37,045 nt of DNA from Chloroflexota bacterium. GTDB lineage: Bacteria > Chloroflexota > Anaerolineae > Anaerolineales > Villigracilaceae. How positions within the stretch are numbered: the first letter of the stretch is position 1; every line of letters begins with the position of its first letter. Positions 17,198 to 25,433 of this stretch are shown here, piece after piece. Position numbers and translations under genes: made by a program. The stretch lies in contig VGNE01000039.1 in the NCBI GenBank assembly GCA_016866215.1, positions 1-37,045 of the forward strand, in the 5' to 3' direction. Below the pieces are notes generated by a model. It was not told the DNA's origin. It saw only the letters and a program-made list of their open reading frames with translations, and did no database searches.

Positions 17198-17229
17198 AAG
17201 TGAGGGACAAATAAGTTTGTCCTTCACTT
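17198..17229 (+). promoter_or_regulatory. Long hairpin upstream of fabF
   Basis: The 14-bp arms AAGTGAGGGACAAA (17198-17211) and TTTGTCCTTCACTT (17216-17229) pair with one G-U and a TAAG loop. It lies 38 bases before the fabF ATG. It lacks a T-run, so a terminator for the preceding gene is less likely than an operator or mRNA structure controlling fabF-fabH. A weaker inverted repeat (CGTTCTCAAAG at 17084, CTTTAGAGAACG at 17114) lies further upstream in the same gap. Confidence 0.55.
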
Positions 17230-17267
17230 GTTATTTGGAAACACCTTATTCAAGGAGTCTGAGGATA

Positions 17268-18506
17268 ATGAGGAAACGTGTCGTTGTAACAGGTCTGGGT
17301 TGTGTAAGCCCGGTCGGAAATAATGTTAAAGATACCTGGAGTGCGCTGTTGGCTGGGAAATCCGGGGCGGCTCCTATTACTACCTTTGATGCGAGCGCGC
17401 ACAAAACAAGATTTGCGGCAGAAGTGAAAGGGTTTGACGCTGCGGCTTTGTTTGGGACACGCGATGCCCGCAAGATGGACCGCTTTACTCAATTCGCCAC
17501 TGCGGCAACCCTGGAAGCCATGCAGCATGCAAATCTCAAGACAGATGAATCGAATCGTGACCGTGTGGGTATCTTGATCGGAACCGGCATTGGCGGAATC
17601 ATCACCCTGCTTGACCAGTATGATGTTTTGCGCGAGCGCGGTCCGGAGCGCGTCAGCCCATTCCTTATTCCGATGATGATCTCAGACAGCGCCGCGGGGA
17701 ATATTGCCATTCGGGTTGGCGCGCGCGGGCCTAACATGTCGCTTGCCACTGCCTGTGCATCTGGTACAAATTCGGTCGGTGAAGCCGCTGAAATGATTCG
17801 ACGTGGTTCGGCAGATGCCATGATCGCAGGAGCGTCGGAAGCCCCAATTACGTCAATCTCCATGGCGGGCATGAACGTTATGGGCGCTTTGTCCACCCGC
17901 AATGATGATCCGCAAAAGGCATCCCGCCCATTTGACAAAGATCGAGACGGTTTTTTAATGGGTGAAGGTTCAGCCATTTTGATTCTCGAGTCGCTTGAAT
18001 ATGCACAGGCGCGCGGGGCGAATATCCTTTGTGAGTTTACAGGTTATGGTACAACAGATGATGCGCATCACATTTCTGCGCCTGCTGAAAATGGGATGGG
18101 AGCGGCGATTTCCATGAGTCTTGCATTGGAAAATGCAGGATTTAAGCCAGCCGATATTAGTTACATTAATGCTCATGGCACTTCCACCTATCTGAACGAT
18201 AAGAGTGAAACTGCCGCAATCAAAAGTGTATTTGGAGAACAGGCCTATAAAACTCCTGTTTCCTCCACAAAATCCATGACCGGGCATTTGCTGGGGGCTT
18301 CCGGCGCATTGGAAGCGGTCATTAGTTCACTTTCAATCCTTGAGAATACCCTGCCTCCGACCATTAACTATGAAACCCCCGATCCTGTCTGTGACCTGGA
18401 TTATGTCCCCAACCAGCCGCGCAAAGCAACCGTAAATAATGTCATGTCCAACTCGTTTGGGTTCGGCGGTCATAATGCCACATTGATCTTAAGCCGCTAC
18501 AAATAA
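17268..18506 (+). CDS. fabF: 3-oxoacyl-ACP synthase II (KAS II)
   Basis: The 412-residue enzyme condenses malonyl-ACP with acyl-ACP in fatty acid elongation. The Cys-His-His triad is complete: Cys163 (TACASGTNS), His303 (NAHGTSTYLND) and His340 (SMTGHLLGASG), at the same numbers as in the E. coli enzyme. The ATG at 17268 is chosen because AAGGAG (17252-17257) precedes it and translation starts MRKRVVVTGLGCVSPVG, the standard KAS II opening. An open frame extends upstream to 17070 but is not similar to anything expected. It precedes fabH by ten bases. Confidence 0.97.
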   Translation: MRKRVVVTGLGCVSPVGNNVKDTWSALLAGKSGAAPITTFDASAHKTRFAAEVKGFDAAALFGTRDARKMDRFTQFATAATLEAMQHANLKTDESNRDRVGILIGTGIGGIITLLDQYDVLRERGPERVSPFLIPMMISDSAAGNIAIRVGARGPNMSLATACASGTNSVGEAAEMIRRGSADAMIAGASEAPITSISMAGMNVMGALSTRNDDPQKASRPFDKDRDGFLMGEGSAILILESLEYAQARGANILCEFTGYGTTDDAHHISAPAENGMGAAISMSLALENAGFKPADISYINAHGTSTYLNDKSETAAIKSVFGEQAYKTPVSSTKSMTGHLLGASGALEAVISSLSILENTLPPTINYETPDPVCDLDYVPNQPRKATVNNVMSNSFGFGGHNATLILSRYK

Positions 18507-18516
18507 AGGAGCATGA

Positions 18517-19620
18517 ATGCCATTCGCGCATATCACGGGCTGGGGCATGTATGTGCCTGAGCCAGTTCTTACCAACGACGATATTGCCAAACTTGTGGAT
18601 ACCAACGATGAGTGGATCCGTGACCGCACGGGCATTCGTGAACGCCACATTGCCAGGGAGCATGAATTCCCCTCCACGCTCGCCGTGGAGGCTTCCATCA
18701 AGGCTTTGCGGGTGGCCAACCTTGCGCCCACCGAGTTGGATTTGATTATTTGTGCCTCCTCCTCGCCTGAATATATTTTTCCTGCCACCGCCTGTCTTAT
18801 TCAGGATCAAATCGGCGCAACCAAAGCCGGCGCGTTCGACCTATCAGCGGCCTGCACGGGTTTTGTTTACGCCATCAACATGGCTGCGCAGGCCATACGC
18901 AGTGGTTCGATCAAGAATGCCCTGGTGATAGGCACCGAAACCCTCTCACGCTTTGTAGATTGGAAGGACCGCAATACTTGCATCCTTTTTGGAGACGGTG
19001 CGGGCGCATTTGTCTTGCAGGCAAGTGAAAAACCGGGCGGTGTCTTATCCGCTGTGATGCGCTCGGATGGTTCAGGGGCGGATTCTTTAACTTTGTTAGG
19101 TGGAGGTTCACGCCATCCGGCAAGCGAAGCGACCATTCACGAAGGCAAACATTTTGTTCAGATGGATGGCAAGGAAGTTTTCCGGTTCGCCACCCGCGTG
19201 ATGGGACGTGCCACACTGGAAGCATTGGAGCTGGCCGGCATGACCACGGATGACGTGAAATGTATCGTTCCCCACCAGGCAAATTACCGCATTATCGAAA
19301 CAGCGGCCAAATATCTCAAACTTTCAATGGATAAATTTGTGGTCAACGTGGACCGCTATGGCAATACTTCCACGGCATCCATTCCAATAGCCACGGTTGA
19401 AGCGGCTCAAGATGGGCGGGTCATGCCCGGAGATAAGGTTGTGTTCGTCGCTTTCGGGGCAGGCTTAACCTGGGGCGCCATGGTGGTCGAATGGACAGGT
19501 CCCATCCCGACCAAGAAGCATGTCCACCCCGAACAATATCGCATCATTGCCCGCCTGCGTTCGTTTGTGCGCCGGGCCATCCGCTTTATTGAAGGTTTCC
19601 TCTCGCGAAAAGAACTCTAA
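18517..19620 (+). CDS. fabH: 3-oxoacyl-ACP synthase III (KAS III)
   Basis: The enzyme starts fatty acid synthesis by joining acetyl- or branched acyl-CoA to malonyl-ACP. Catalytic Cys113 (SAACTGFVYA), His253 (VPHQANYRII) and Asn283 (RYGNTSTAS) are all present. AGGAG directly after the fabF stop gives the start. The protein is 367 residues; the fold ends near residue 328 (AMVVEWTGP). About 38 further residues form a basic, amphipathic C-terminal extension (YRIIARLRSFVRRAIRFI region) not usual in FabH, which could bind membrane or a partner. Confidence 0.95.
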   Translation: MPFAHITGWGMYVPEPVLTNDDIAKLVDTNDEWIRDRTGIRERHIAREHEFPSTLAVEASIKALRVANLAPTELDLIICASSSPEYIFPATACLIQDQIGATKAGAFDLSAACTGFVYAINMAAQAIRSGSIKNALVIGTETLSRFVDWKDRNTCILFGDGAGAFVLQASEKPGGVLSAVMRSDGSGADSLTLLGGGSRHPASEATIHEGKHFVQMDGKEVFRFATRVMGRATLEALELAGMTTDDVKCIVPHQANYRIIETAAKYLKLSMDKFVVNVDRYGNTSTASIPIATVEAAQDGRVMPGDKVVFVAFGAGLTWGAMVVEWTGPIPTKKHVHPEQYRIIARLRSFVRRAIRFIEGFLSRKEL

Positions 19621-19680
19621 TCACTTTTTTATTAAGTTGTGATAAGATTTCGAAAAAGGAATTCAATCAAGGAGTATTTC

Positions 19681-19863
19681 ATGTTAGGATTACCGCGTGG
19701 TTCAGAGTGGATTATCATTCTTATTATTGTCATCCTGCTGTTTGGCCCAGGCCGCATTGGCAAGATCGCAAGCGAACTCGGGCGCAGTATAAAATCCTTC
19801 CGCGATGGGTTGGGGAATAAGGAAGAAGATGTCAACAAGCCTGAAGGCGAAGAGAAGAAGTAA
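19681..19863 (+). CDS. tatA: Sec-independent translocase protein TatA/TatE
   Basis: The 60-residue protein has one N-terminal membrane helix (about residues 8-24, SEWIIILIIVILLFGPGRIG), the conserved FGP hinge, an amphipathic helix (IGKIASELGRSIKSFRDGL) and a charged tail. It forms the pore-like part of the twin-arginine translocation system. The start at 19681 is set by AAGGAG at 19669-19674; an upstream GTG at 19639 would add 14 charged residues before the helix. No tatC lies nearby. It is small but complete. Confidence 0.92.
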   Translation: MLGLPRGSEWIIILIIVILLFGPGRIGKIASELGRSIKSFRDGLGNKEEDVNKPEGEEKK

Positions 19864-19872
19864 AGCAAAACT

Positions 19873-19908
19873 AAACGAAGGCTCTCCAGAATGGAGAGCC
19901 TTCGTTTT
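19873..19908 (+). terminator. Strong terminator between tatA and the convergent YyaL-type gene
   Basis: There is a perfect 16-bp stem, with arms at 19873-19888 and 19892-19907 and a GAA loop, whose core is CGAAGGCTCTCC. The T-rich right arm serves tatA, and the A-rich left arm gives Ts on the minus strand, so it may stop both convergent transcripts. Confidence 0.88.
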
Positions 19909-19940
19909 GCCTTTAATTATTCAAGCCTTTGGTATCTCAT

Positions 19941-22025
19941 TCAAAATCTCAGTTGTTCGATCAAACCGCCAACTTCAGTGACTGGTAGTTTGCAAACAAA
20001 CCCTTCGCAAACGTATGCGGCGGCTTTGTTATCGATCATCGGCCGATTACTCAGCAGGGCGGGGGAGCCTGCTTTTATGGGATGGGAGGAAGCGGCAGTT
20101 ACCACACCTGGTCTGTATTCTGCGCGAAGGACATCGAGCATTCGTTGGAAGTGGTCATCCTGGGCTTCGCCCAACACTGCCACCTGCTTCATTTTCCCCC
20201 AGGCATTTTGCGCCGCTGACAGCCAGTTCGCAAAGCCCAGCGGATAGCGTAAAACAAAGCCTGTGATCAAGGTAAGTGATTTCTCTGCAAGGTCGCGGTA
20301 GATACCTTCATTTGTAAATGCCGCTAATTTTATCAAGGCTTCGCAAGCCATTGAATTCCCTGAAGGTGTGGCATTATCCTGAATATCCTTTGGTCGGATA
20401 AGGAGTTTTTCGCCGTCTTGTGGGGTATCGAAGAAGCCGCCTGCGAGGTCGCTGAAGCGTTCGATCATTTCATCAGCAAGTTCTTGTGCGGAGATGAACC
20501 ATTTATTATTGAAGTCAGTCTGATATAACTCCAGGAGTCCAAGTATTAAGGCGGCGTAATCTTCGAGGAAAACTACTTTTGTCGTCTGTCCATTTCGCCA
20601 GGCGCGGCACAATTTTCCACTGGGTCTTAATTTTGAGAGTAAAAACTCTGCGTTGCGCGTAGCCACATTATAGTAATGACTCTGGAGTCGAACAGCTTGC
20701 TGATCGGGATTCGGAAGCAAGCTTCCGGACTCCAGAGTCAGCGTTCGCGCCGCCTCTGCAAATGCCGCGAGCATGAGTCCATTCCATGCGGTAATGATTT
20801 TGTCATCTGTGGCAGGGCGGGTGCGTGAGGCGCGTGCCGATAAAAGCAAAGCGTGAGACTCTGCCAGTTTTTCAGTAACAGCCTCCGGATTAAGTCTGAA
20901 GCGGGCGGCGAGGGAGGCGTCGTCCAACGCGCGTTGAAGAACTGTCCTGCCTTCCCAATTTCCTTGTGCGCTGATTCCGTAAGCCGCTTCAAAATAATCT
21001 GAATCATCTTTTAGCACGGCGCGAATTTCAGCGAGTGACCAAACGTAGAACTTGCCCTCTTCACCTTCAGAATCTGCATCGAGCGAGGAATAAAAACCAC
21101 CCAGCTCGTGGGTCATTTCGCGTGCGACGAAATCCAGCGTTTCTTCAACGATACGTTTGAAAGCCGGTTCTTTGGTGACCTGCCAGGCATGCAAATACGC
21201 GCGGACGAGCAGGGCGTTGTCGTAAAGCATTTTTTCAAAATGCGGCACGCGCCAATGGTTGTCGGTGCTGTAGCGGGCGAAGCCGCCGCCGACCACATCA
21301 TACATGCCGCCGCGAGCCATGGCTTGCAAACAATGTTTGACGGGTTTGAGATATTCCTCGTTTTTGCCCACGAAGGAATGATGCAGGAGGAATTCAACCG
21401 CCATGGCCTGCGGAAATTTGGGGGCATCACCCCAGCCGCCATGGACCCAGTCGTAAGATTCCTGCATGGCCTTTGCAATCAGGGTCAGGTGTTCAGCTGT
21501 GAGCGAATCGTTGGTTTGATGATTTACCTGCGCCTGCAAATGATCACTGACTTGTTTGCCTGTATTCTCGATATCTCCTCTATCATTTTTCCAGGCGTTA
21601 GCGAGACTAGTTAATACATCTCTAAAAGCAGGCATATTGAAGCGGCGAGCGGGTGGAAAATATGTGCCTGCGTAAAATGGCTTGAGTTCGGGCGTGAGAA
21701 ACACAGACATCGGCCAGCCGCCTGAACCCGTCATGGCGATCACGGCTTGCATGTAAATGCTGTCAATGTCTTTTCGCTCTTCACGATCCACTTTGATGTT
21801 GACGAAATTCTCATTCATTAGAGCGGCAGTTTCATCGTCCTCAAATGACTCGTGTTCCATGACATGGCACCAGTGACAGGCGGCGTATCCGATGCTTAGA
21901 AATATGGGTTTGTTTTCTGATTTGGCTTTCGTTAGTGCCTCTTCACCCCACGGATACCAATCTACGGGGTTTTTGGCGTGTTGAAGCAGGTAAGGTGAGT
22001 TTTCGTTAATTAAGTGGTTGGGCAT
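19941..22025 (-). CDS. Thioredoxin-fold / glycosidase-like protein, YyaL (SPATA20) family
   Basis: The 694-residue protein has an N-terminal DUF255 thioredoxin-like domain (residues 1-165). It carries the CHWC redox motif at 50-53 and a [17 protein letters not shown] segment, followed by an (alpha/alpha)6-barrel-like region. It matches YyaL/SPATA20-type proteins, whose cellular role is not established; a redox or carbohydrate-related job is inferred from folds. Residues about 429-449 are encoded by an in-frame palindromic repeat (20677-20740). This adds a segment [20 protein letters not shown] between two parts of the barrel. The gene is single and converges on tatA. Confidence 0.9.
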   Translation of the reverse strand: MPNHLINENSPYLLQHAKNPVDWYPWGEEALTKAKSENKPIFLSIGYAACHWCHVMEHESFEDDETAALMNENFVNIKVDREERKDIDSIYMQAVIAMTGSGGWPMSVFLTPELKPFYAGTYFPPARRFNMPAFRDVLTSLANAWKNDRGDIENTGKQVSDHLQAQVNHQTNDSLTAEHLTLIAKAMQESYDWVHGGWGDAPKFPQAMAVEFLLHHSFVGKNEEYLKPVKHCLQAMARGGMYDVVGGGFARYSTDNHWRVPHFEKMLYDNALLVRAYLHAWQVTKEPAFKRIVEETLDFVAREMTHELGGFYSSLDADSEGEEGKFYVWSLAEIRAVLKDDSDYFEAAYGISAQGNWEGRTVLQRALDDASLAARFRLNPEAVTEKLAESHALLLSARASRTRPATDDKIITAWNGLMLAAFAEAARTLTLESGSLLPNPDQQAVRLQSHYYNVATRNAEFLLSKLRPSGKLCRAWRNGQTTKVVFLEDYAALILGLLELYQTDFNNKWFISAQELADEMIERFSDLAGGFFDTPQDGEKLLIRPKDIQDNATPSGNSMACEALIKLAAFTNEGIYRDLAEKSLTLITGFVLRYPLGFANWLSAAQNAWGKMKQVAVLGEAQDDHFQRMLDVLRAEYRPGVVTAASSHPIKAGSPALLSNRPMIDNKAAAYVCEGFVCKLPVTEVGGLIEQLRF
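20677..20740. repeat. Palindromic element inside the YyaL-type coding sequence
   Basis: The outer arms TGACTCTGGAGTC (20677-20689) and GACTCCAGAGTCA (20728-20740) are perfect 13-bp complements. The inner arms AGCTTGCT (20694-20701) and AGCAAGCT (20716-20723) are also perfect. The 64-base element keeps the reading frame without a stop. Such nested symmetry is not expected from coding constraint, so I read it as an inserted repeat. Confidence 0.78.
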
Positions 22026-22215
22026 GGGGACCTGTCACGTCAATGCGATCTGAATTGGATTGCGTGATTATAGCCCAGGGGGAATGAGAACTTATTTATC
22101 AATTATCTTATGTGGTCTCGATACGGCGGCGAAGGGAAATAAGGCAAACTTGGTTTTGGAACCCGCCGCCTACTCGACCATCTGCGTCATGTCAGTTATC
22201 AATTACCGAATAAGG

Positions 22216-22251
22216 AAAGCCCCCCGTTCGATTTGGAACGAGGGGCGCTTT
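22216..22251 (-). terminator. Terminator of the RRM gene
   Basis: The hairpin arms AAAGCCCCCCGTTC (from 22216) and GAACGAGGGGCGCTTT (to 22251) pair with small bulges around GATTTG. On the minus strand it follows the RRM stop by 26 bases and exits into CTTTCCTTATT. The T-run is weak, so efficiency is uncertain. The 180 bases to its left, up to the YyaL-type start, hold no gene. Confidence 0.65.
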
Positions 22252-22277
22252 GCTGTGATATATTTTCTGTATTGTGC

Positions 22278-22532
22278 TTATCCGACCTTTGGTTTTGCGA
22301 CATTGACTTTGAGCGTGTTGCCCGCCAGGGAATAGGCATTGAACATGCTGATCGCTTTTTCTGCTTCAGCTTGGTTGGGCATGGCGACAAATGCAAAGCC
22401 CTTCGAGAGGCCGGAGCCCTTGTCCATGACGAGTTCCACTGAAGAGACCGCTCCGGCTTGTGCGAACAAGGTTTTGATTTCATCCTGTGTGGTTGACTTG
22501 TTCAGGTTTCCTACATAAATTCGAATATCCAT
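22278..22532 (-). CDS. RRM-type RNA-binding protein
   Basis: This 84-residue protein is a single RNA recognition motif. RNP2 is IYVGNL (residues 4-9) and RNP1 is KGFAFVAM (about 44-51), with the aromatic RNA-stacking positions present. It belongs to the small bacterial RRM proteins known from cyanobacteria and other phyla, often cold-induced and acting on mRNA. There is no glycine-rich tail. GGAG/GAAGGAAG precedes the ATG, with a small CCAGC-CGT-GCTGG hairpin just before it. It is transcribed alone, with its own terminator. Confidence 0.93.
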   Translation of the reverse strand: MDIRIYVGNLNKSTTQDEIKTLFAQAGAVSSVELVMDKGSGLSKGFAFVAMPNQAEAEKAISMFNAYSLAGNTLKVNVAKPKVG

Positions 22533-22851
22533 TTTATTACTTCCTTCTCCAGCACGGCTGGAAATAAAAATGACCGCAACCCCTATACCGCTTGTTGCAT
22601 CATTTACTAAACTTATTGGCAGAATTTATGAGTAAAAATCATAATTCCGGTTCAGTTACGCATGTCAGCATGCGTGCGGCACTATGTAAAAGGGTCGGCG
22701 GTCAAGGTACGACAGGGATCCAGTTATTACGATTTCAGTGTAACACAGTTTATATCCACGGACGGAGCAGTATGATTCGATGATCCGGCGGATAGAATCG
22801 TCTAACCGTAGACTCGTCTTGCAGGCCTGCATCACGGCTCAGTAAGAATAA
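22533..22851. other. Leader/spacer upstream of the RRM gene
   Basis: No gene is supported here. The stretch is upstream of the RRM gene on the minus strand and likely contains its promoter, but I could not identify a convincing -35/-10 pair. A perfect small hairpin ACGCATG-TCAG-CATGCGT (22658-22675) is present. Cold-induced RRM genes can have long structured leaders, so the sequence may be transcribed; this is speculation. Confidence 0.4.
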
Positions 22852-22882
22852 CCAAATCCCCACCGGGAGAGCGGGGATTTGG
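22852..22882 (-). terminator. Terminator of the zinc-ribbon membrane protein gene
   Basis: The 10-bp arms CCAAATCCCC (22852-22861) and GGGGATTTGG (22873-22882) are separated by an 11-base loop. They begin 18 bases beyond the minus-strand stop at 22900. On that strand the stem exits into TTATTCTTAC. Confidence 0.7.
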
Positions 22883-22899
22883 GATAATTTGAGATGTAA

Positions 22900-23817
22900 T
22901 TATTTGCACTCTGTTAACAGTTCCATTGACTTGATACCTTGCAGTGGTATTTTCGTTGGGTCGTCAAAGCTGTTTAGCTTTATTCGTAAATTGGTTTCTT
23001 GAATATCAACAAGTTCCCCGCAAATTTTATCTTTTTCATTGTAGGTGACTTGCAGGTATGAAATTGGTTTCTCAGGCACATACCATGTAAAGCCGATGGC
23101 AAGAATAAAAATTAAAATACTGATAAATGTCAGAATCTTGGTGATATTCAAATTCTTAAGAGTAAGAGTCGCCTCGTCAAAGATGTAGGTCCATTTTGAA
23201 TCGGGATGCTTTCCCATTCTAGGGCTTCCATGCGCGGCTTTTAGCGCAAAAAACGCACCTATTATTTGGGTAGCAACAGCCGATAATATTAGGACGCCTA
23301 TTGTTATTTGAGCCCAAGCCGGTAGTTTTGCAATGGATTCCCTGCCTTTAATTGCACTATAGCCTGTCACGAGAGTGACTAAAGAGGCCAAACCTACTTG
23401 CCATTTTTCCGAAACTGCTCGCAAATTTTCCAACAACTTTTCATTATAGGTATACCAAAAGTCTCCTTCATTGGAATCGGCTGGTTCTGTGCTGGCAGTT
23501 AAGATAATCTGACCATTTTCCTTGATTTCCAATCCCATTTTCCATGCGGCGCCACATCCTCTGGCAGTAGTGGATGTGTCATGTTTAACATTGCACGTGC
23601 AACTAATCGTTATGGTTCTCTCTTCTCTGGAAAGGATTTCCGTTTTTACTTTTAGCCCTAAAATGATTTTAGGCGCGTATGGAAATAGCATTTGATGCTG
23701 GCACTCAGGGCATTTGCCGCTGATTGCAATGATTTTCCCTTGCAGTTTGGCTGTGAAATCTTTTTCCGCCTTTTTAGACCATTCTTCCCATGATCGTAAC
23801 AAGCCTGTTTTATTCAT
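22900..23817 (-). CDS. Membrane protein with zinc-ribbon-like N-terminus, function unknown
   Basis: The 305-residue protein starts at the ATG at 23817, where AGGAG lies nine bases upstream; an in-frame TTG five codons earlier is rejected. Cytosolic residues 1-135 hold Cys36/Cys39 (KCPECQ), Cys73/Cys75 (SCTCN) and Cys88 (RGCGAAW), a likely metal site. Three hydrophobic helices follow (about 141-157, 168-194 and 228-247), then a ~55-residue C-terminal domain. No family recognised. The gene and its promoter are clearly more AT-rich than the surroundings, and it stands alone, so horizontal acquisition is plausible. Confidence 0.8.
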   Translation of the reverse strand: MNKTGLLRSWEEWSKKAEKDFTAKLQGKIIAISGKCPECQHQMLFPYAPKIILGLKVKTEILSREERTITISCTCNVKHDTSTTARGCGAAWKMGLEIKENGQIILTASTEPADSNEGDFWYTYNEKLLENLRAVSEKWQVGLASLVTLVTGYSAIKGRESIAKLPAWAQITIGVLILSAVATQIIGAFFALKAAHGSPRMGKHPDSKWTYIFDEATLTLKNLNITKILTFISILIFILAIGFTWYVPEKPISYLQVTYNEKDKICGELVDIQETNLRIKLNSFDDPTKIPLQGIKSMELLTECK

Positions 23818-23845
23818 GATTTCTCCTTTCAATCTGAGTGTTTAT

Positions 23846-23874
23846 ATAATACAAAAATATTCAAATAATTACAA
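23846..23874 (-). promoter_or_regulatory. Promoter of the zinc-ribbon membrane protein gene
   Basis: On the minus strand TTGTAA (complement of 23869-23874) and TATTAT (complement of 23846-23851) are 17 bases apart. Four of six -35 and five of six -10 bases match, in AT-rich DNA. The leader to the ATG would be about 22 bases. Confidence 0.55.
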
Positions 23875-23911
23875 GAGCCAATCGCGTTTGATGCAAATAT
23901 TGGAAAACTTG

Positions 23912-23958
23912 TTGACATCCTCTCCCTCTTCTGCTAAACTTGAAGTTGTCAGACAACT
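23912..23958 (+). promoter_or_regulatory. Promoter and putative GntR operator of the purine catabolic cluster
   Basis: A perfect TTGACA (23912-23917), a 17-nt spacer and TAAACT (23935-23940) form the promoter. Three bases later lies the perfect palindrome AGTTGTC-A-GACAACT (23944-23958), covering the expected start site. GntR-family operators often have this type of short TTGTC/GACAA symmetry, and a GntR/UTRA regulator is encoded at 29206. That this protein binds here is inferred. The leader is about 70 bases, with no good Shine-Dalgarno before the first ATG. Confidence 0.68.
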
Positions 23959-24016
23959 ACGCAGTGCTGGTTACTTTCAGCAGACCAATCTCTAATTACT
24001 AATTACCAACCACCTC

Positions 24017-25420
24017 ATGTCCACCCTCCTCATAAAAAACGTACACATCGTTACCATGGATGACCATCAGCGGGAGATTCCCGAAGGTGGTCTTTTTATT
24101 CGGCGCGGACTCGTCGAAGAGGTCGCTCCCATGAGCGAACTTCCTGCCACCGCCGATGAAGTCCTTGATCTCAAAGGTCACATCGTATTGCCTGGTCTCG
24201 TCAATACTCACCATCATTTTTATCAAACCCTCACGCGCGCCGTGCCTGCCGCGCAGGATGCCAACCTCTTCAACTGGCTCAAAACTTTATATCCCATTTG
24301 GGCGCGCCTCACCCCCGACGATATTTTTATTTCGACTCAGACCGCACTGGCAGAGCTGGCCCTTTCGGGATGTACCACCGCAGCGGATCATCTCTACCTT
24401 TTTCCAAACGGATCAAAACTTGACGATGAAATTGCCGCGGCTTCCGAGATCGGTTTACGCCTGCAGGCATCGCGCGGCTCGATGAGCCTCGGCGAATCCA
24501 AAGGCGGACTCCCGCCCGATTCAGTTGTGGACACCGAAGAGAACATCCTCAAGGATTCACAGCGCCTCATAGAAAAATATCACGATGCAAAACCAGGCGC
24601 GATGACCCAGATCGTGCTCGCGCCATGTTCACCATTCAGCGTCACATCGGACTTAATGAAACAGTCCGCAAAACTGGCGCGTGAATATGGTGTGCATCTG
24701 CATACGCACCTTGCTGAAACCGAAGATGAAGAAAAATTCTGCATGCAGATGTTCGGTCATCGTCCCGTTGGATATATGCAGGAAGTTAACTGGGTGGGTG
24801 ATGATGTGTGGTTCGCGCACGCGGTTTGGGTCAATGACGAAGAGATCAAAGTCTTTGCCAAACACAACTGCGGTGTGGCGCACTGTCCTACATCCAATAT
24901 GCGACTCGCCTCAGGTATCGCGCCCATCAAAGAATATCGCGCCGCTGGTATGAACGTCGGCCTCGGCGTGGATGGCTCCGCTTCCAATGACGGCTCGCAT
25001 CTGCTGGCTGAAGTCCGCAATGCCATGCTGCTTTCACGTCTCAAAGAAGGCATCACAGGCTTCTCCCTCACCTCTAACCCCTCTCCCTCAGGGAGAGGGG
25101 AAGGGGTGAGGGAACTGATGACCGCGCGCGAAGCATTGTATCTCGGCACGCGTGGTGGGGCGGCGGTGTTGGGTAGAAGGGATATTGGAAGTTTGGAAAG
25201 TGGAAAATGCGCCGACTTCTTCGCTGTCAACTTAAATAAGCTTGGTTATGCAGGCATGCACGATCCTGTCTCTGCAATTGTTTTTGGTCAACCCGTAAAT
25301 GTAGATTACACTGTTGTCGGCGGAAAGTTCGTTGTCAATGAAGGTCAACTTGTGACGGTGGACCAGGGCAAGTTGATCGAAAAACATAACAAAGCCGCAA
25401 AAAGGCTATTAGCAGGATAG
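24017..25420 (+). CDS. 8-oxoguanine deaminase-like amidohydrolase
   Basis: This 467-residue metal-dependent hydrolase of the TRZ/ATZ type probably deaminates 8-oxoguanine (to urate) or a related purine. Metal and catalytic residues are visible: His65/His67 (NTHHHFYQTL), His229/His231 with Glu234 (HLHTHLAET), His268 (WFAHAVW) and Asp319 (GVDGSASNDG). The NTHHHFYQTLTRA and LYPIWARLT segments match 8-oxoguanine deaminases better than guanine deaminases. Residues about 350-365 (SLTSNPSPSGRGEGVR) are encoded by an inserted palindrome, probably in a surface loop. It is the first gene after the cluster promoter. If urate is the product, the enzyme feeds the later hydrolase and transcarbamylase genes. 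Confidence 0.85.
   Translation: MSTLLIKNVHIVTMDDHQREIPEGGLFIRRGLVEEVAPMSELPATADEVLDLKGHIVLPGLVNTHHHFYQTLTRAVPAAQDANLFNWLKTLYPIWARLTPDDIFISTQTALAELALSGCTTAADHLYLFPNGSKLDDEIAAASEIGLRLQASRGSMSLGESKGGLPPDSVVDTEENILKDSQRLIEKYHDAKPGAMTQIVLAPCSPFSVTSDLMKQSAKLAREYGVHLHTHLAETEDEEKFCMQMFGHRPVGYMQEVNWVGDDVWFAHAVWVNDEEIKVFAKHNCGVAHCPTSNMRLASGIAPIKEYRAAGMNVGLGVDGSASNDGSHLLAEVRNAMLLSRLKEGITGFSLTSNPSPSGRGEGVRELMTAREALYLGTRGGAAVLGRRDIGSLESGKCADFFAVNLNKLGYAGMHDPVSAIVFGQPVNVDYTVVGGKFVVNEGQLVTVDQGKLIEKHNKAAKRLLAG
25065..25112. repeat. Palindromic dispersed repeat, copy 2, inside the amidohydrolase gene
   Basis: The outer arms CCCTCACC (25065-25072) and GGTGAGGG (25105-25112) and the inner arms CCCCTCTCCC (25078-25087) and GGGAGAGGGG (25091-25100) form a nested palindrome. 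Its 48 bases equal exactly 16 codons, and the frame stays open. The core is shared with the copies at 3825 and 35309. Confidence 0.85.
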
Positions 25421-25433
25421 TGTCTCTGTAACG

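Noticed and set aside
17070-17267. Upstream extension of the fabF reading frame by 66 codons from a TTG.
   Set aside because: AAGGAG and the canonical KAS II start are at 17268; the extension crosses hairpins and has no similarity to the family.
22112-22134. Possible regulatory site TGGTCTCGATACGGCG near the YyaL-type gene start.
   Set aside because: It looks like a truncated copy of the palindrome at 3839-3869, so it is more likely repeat debris.
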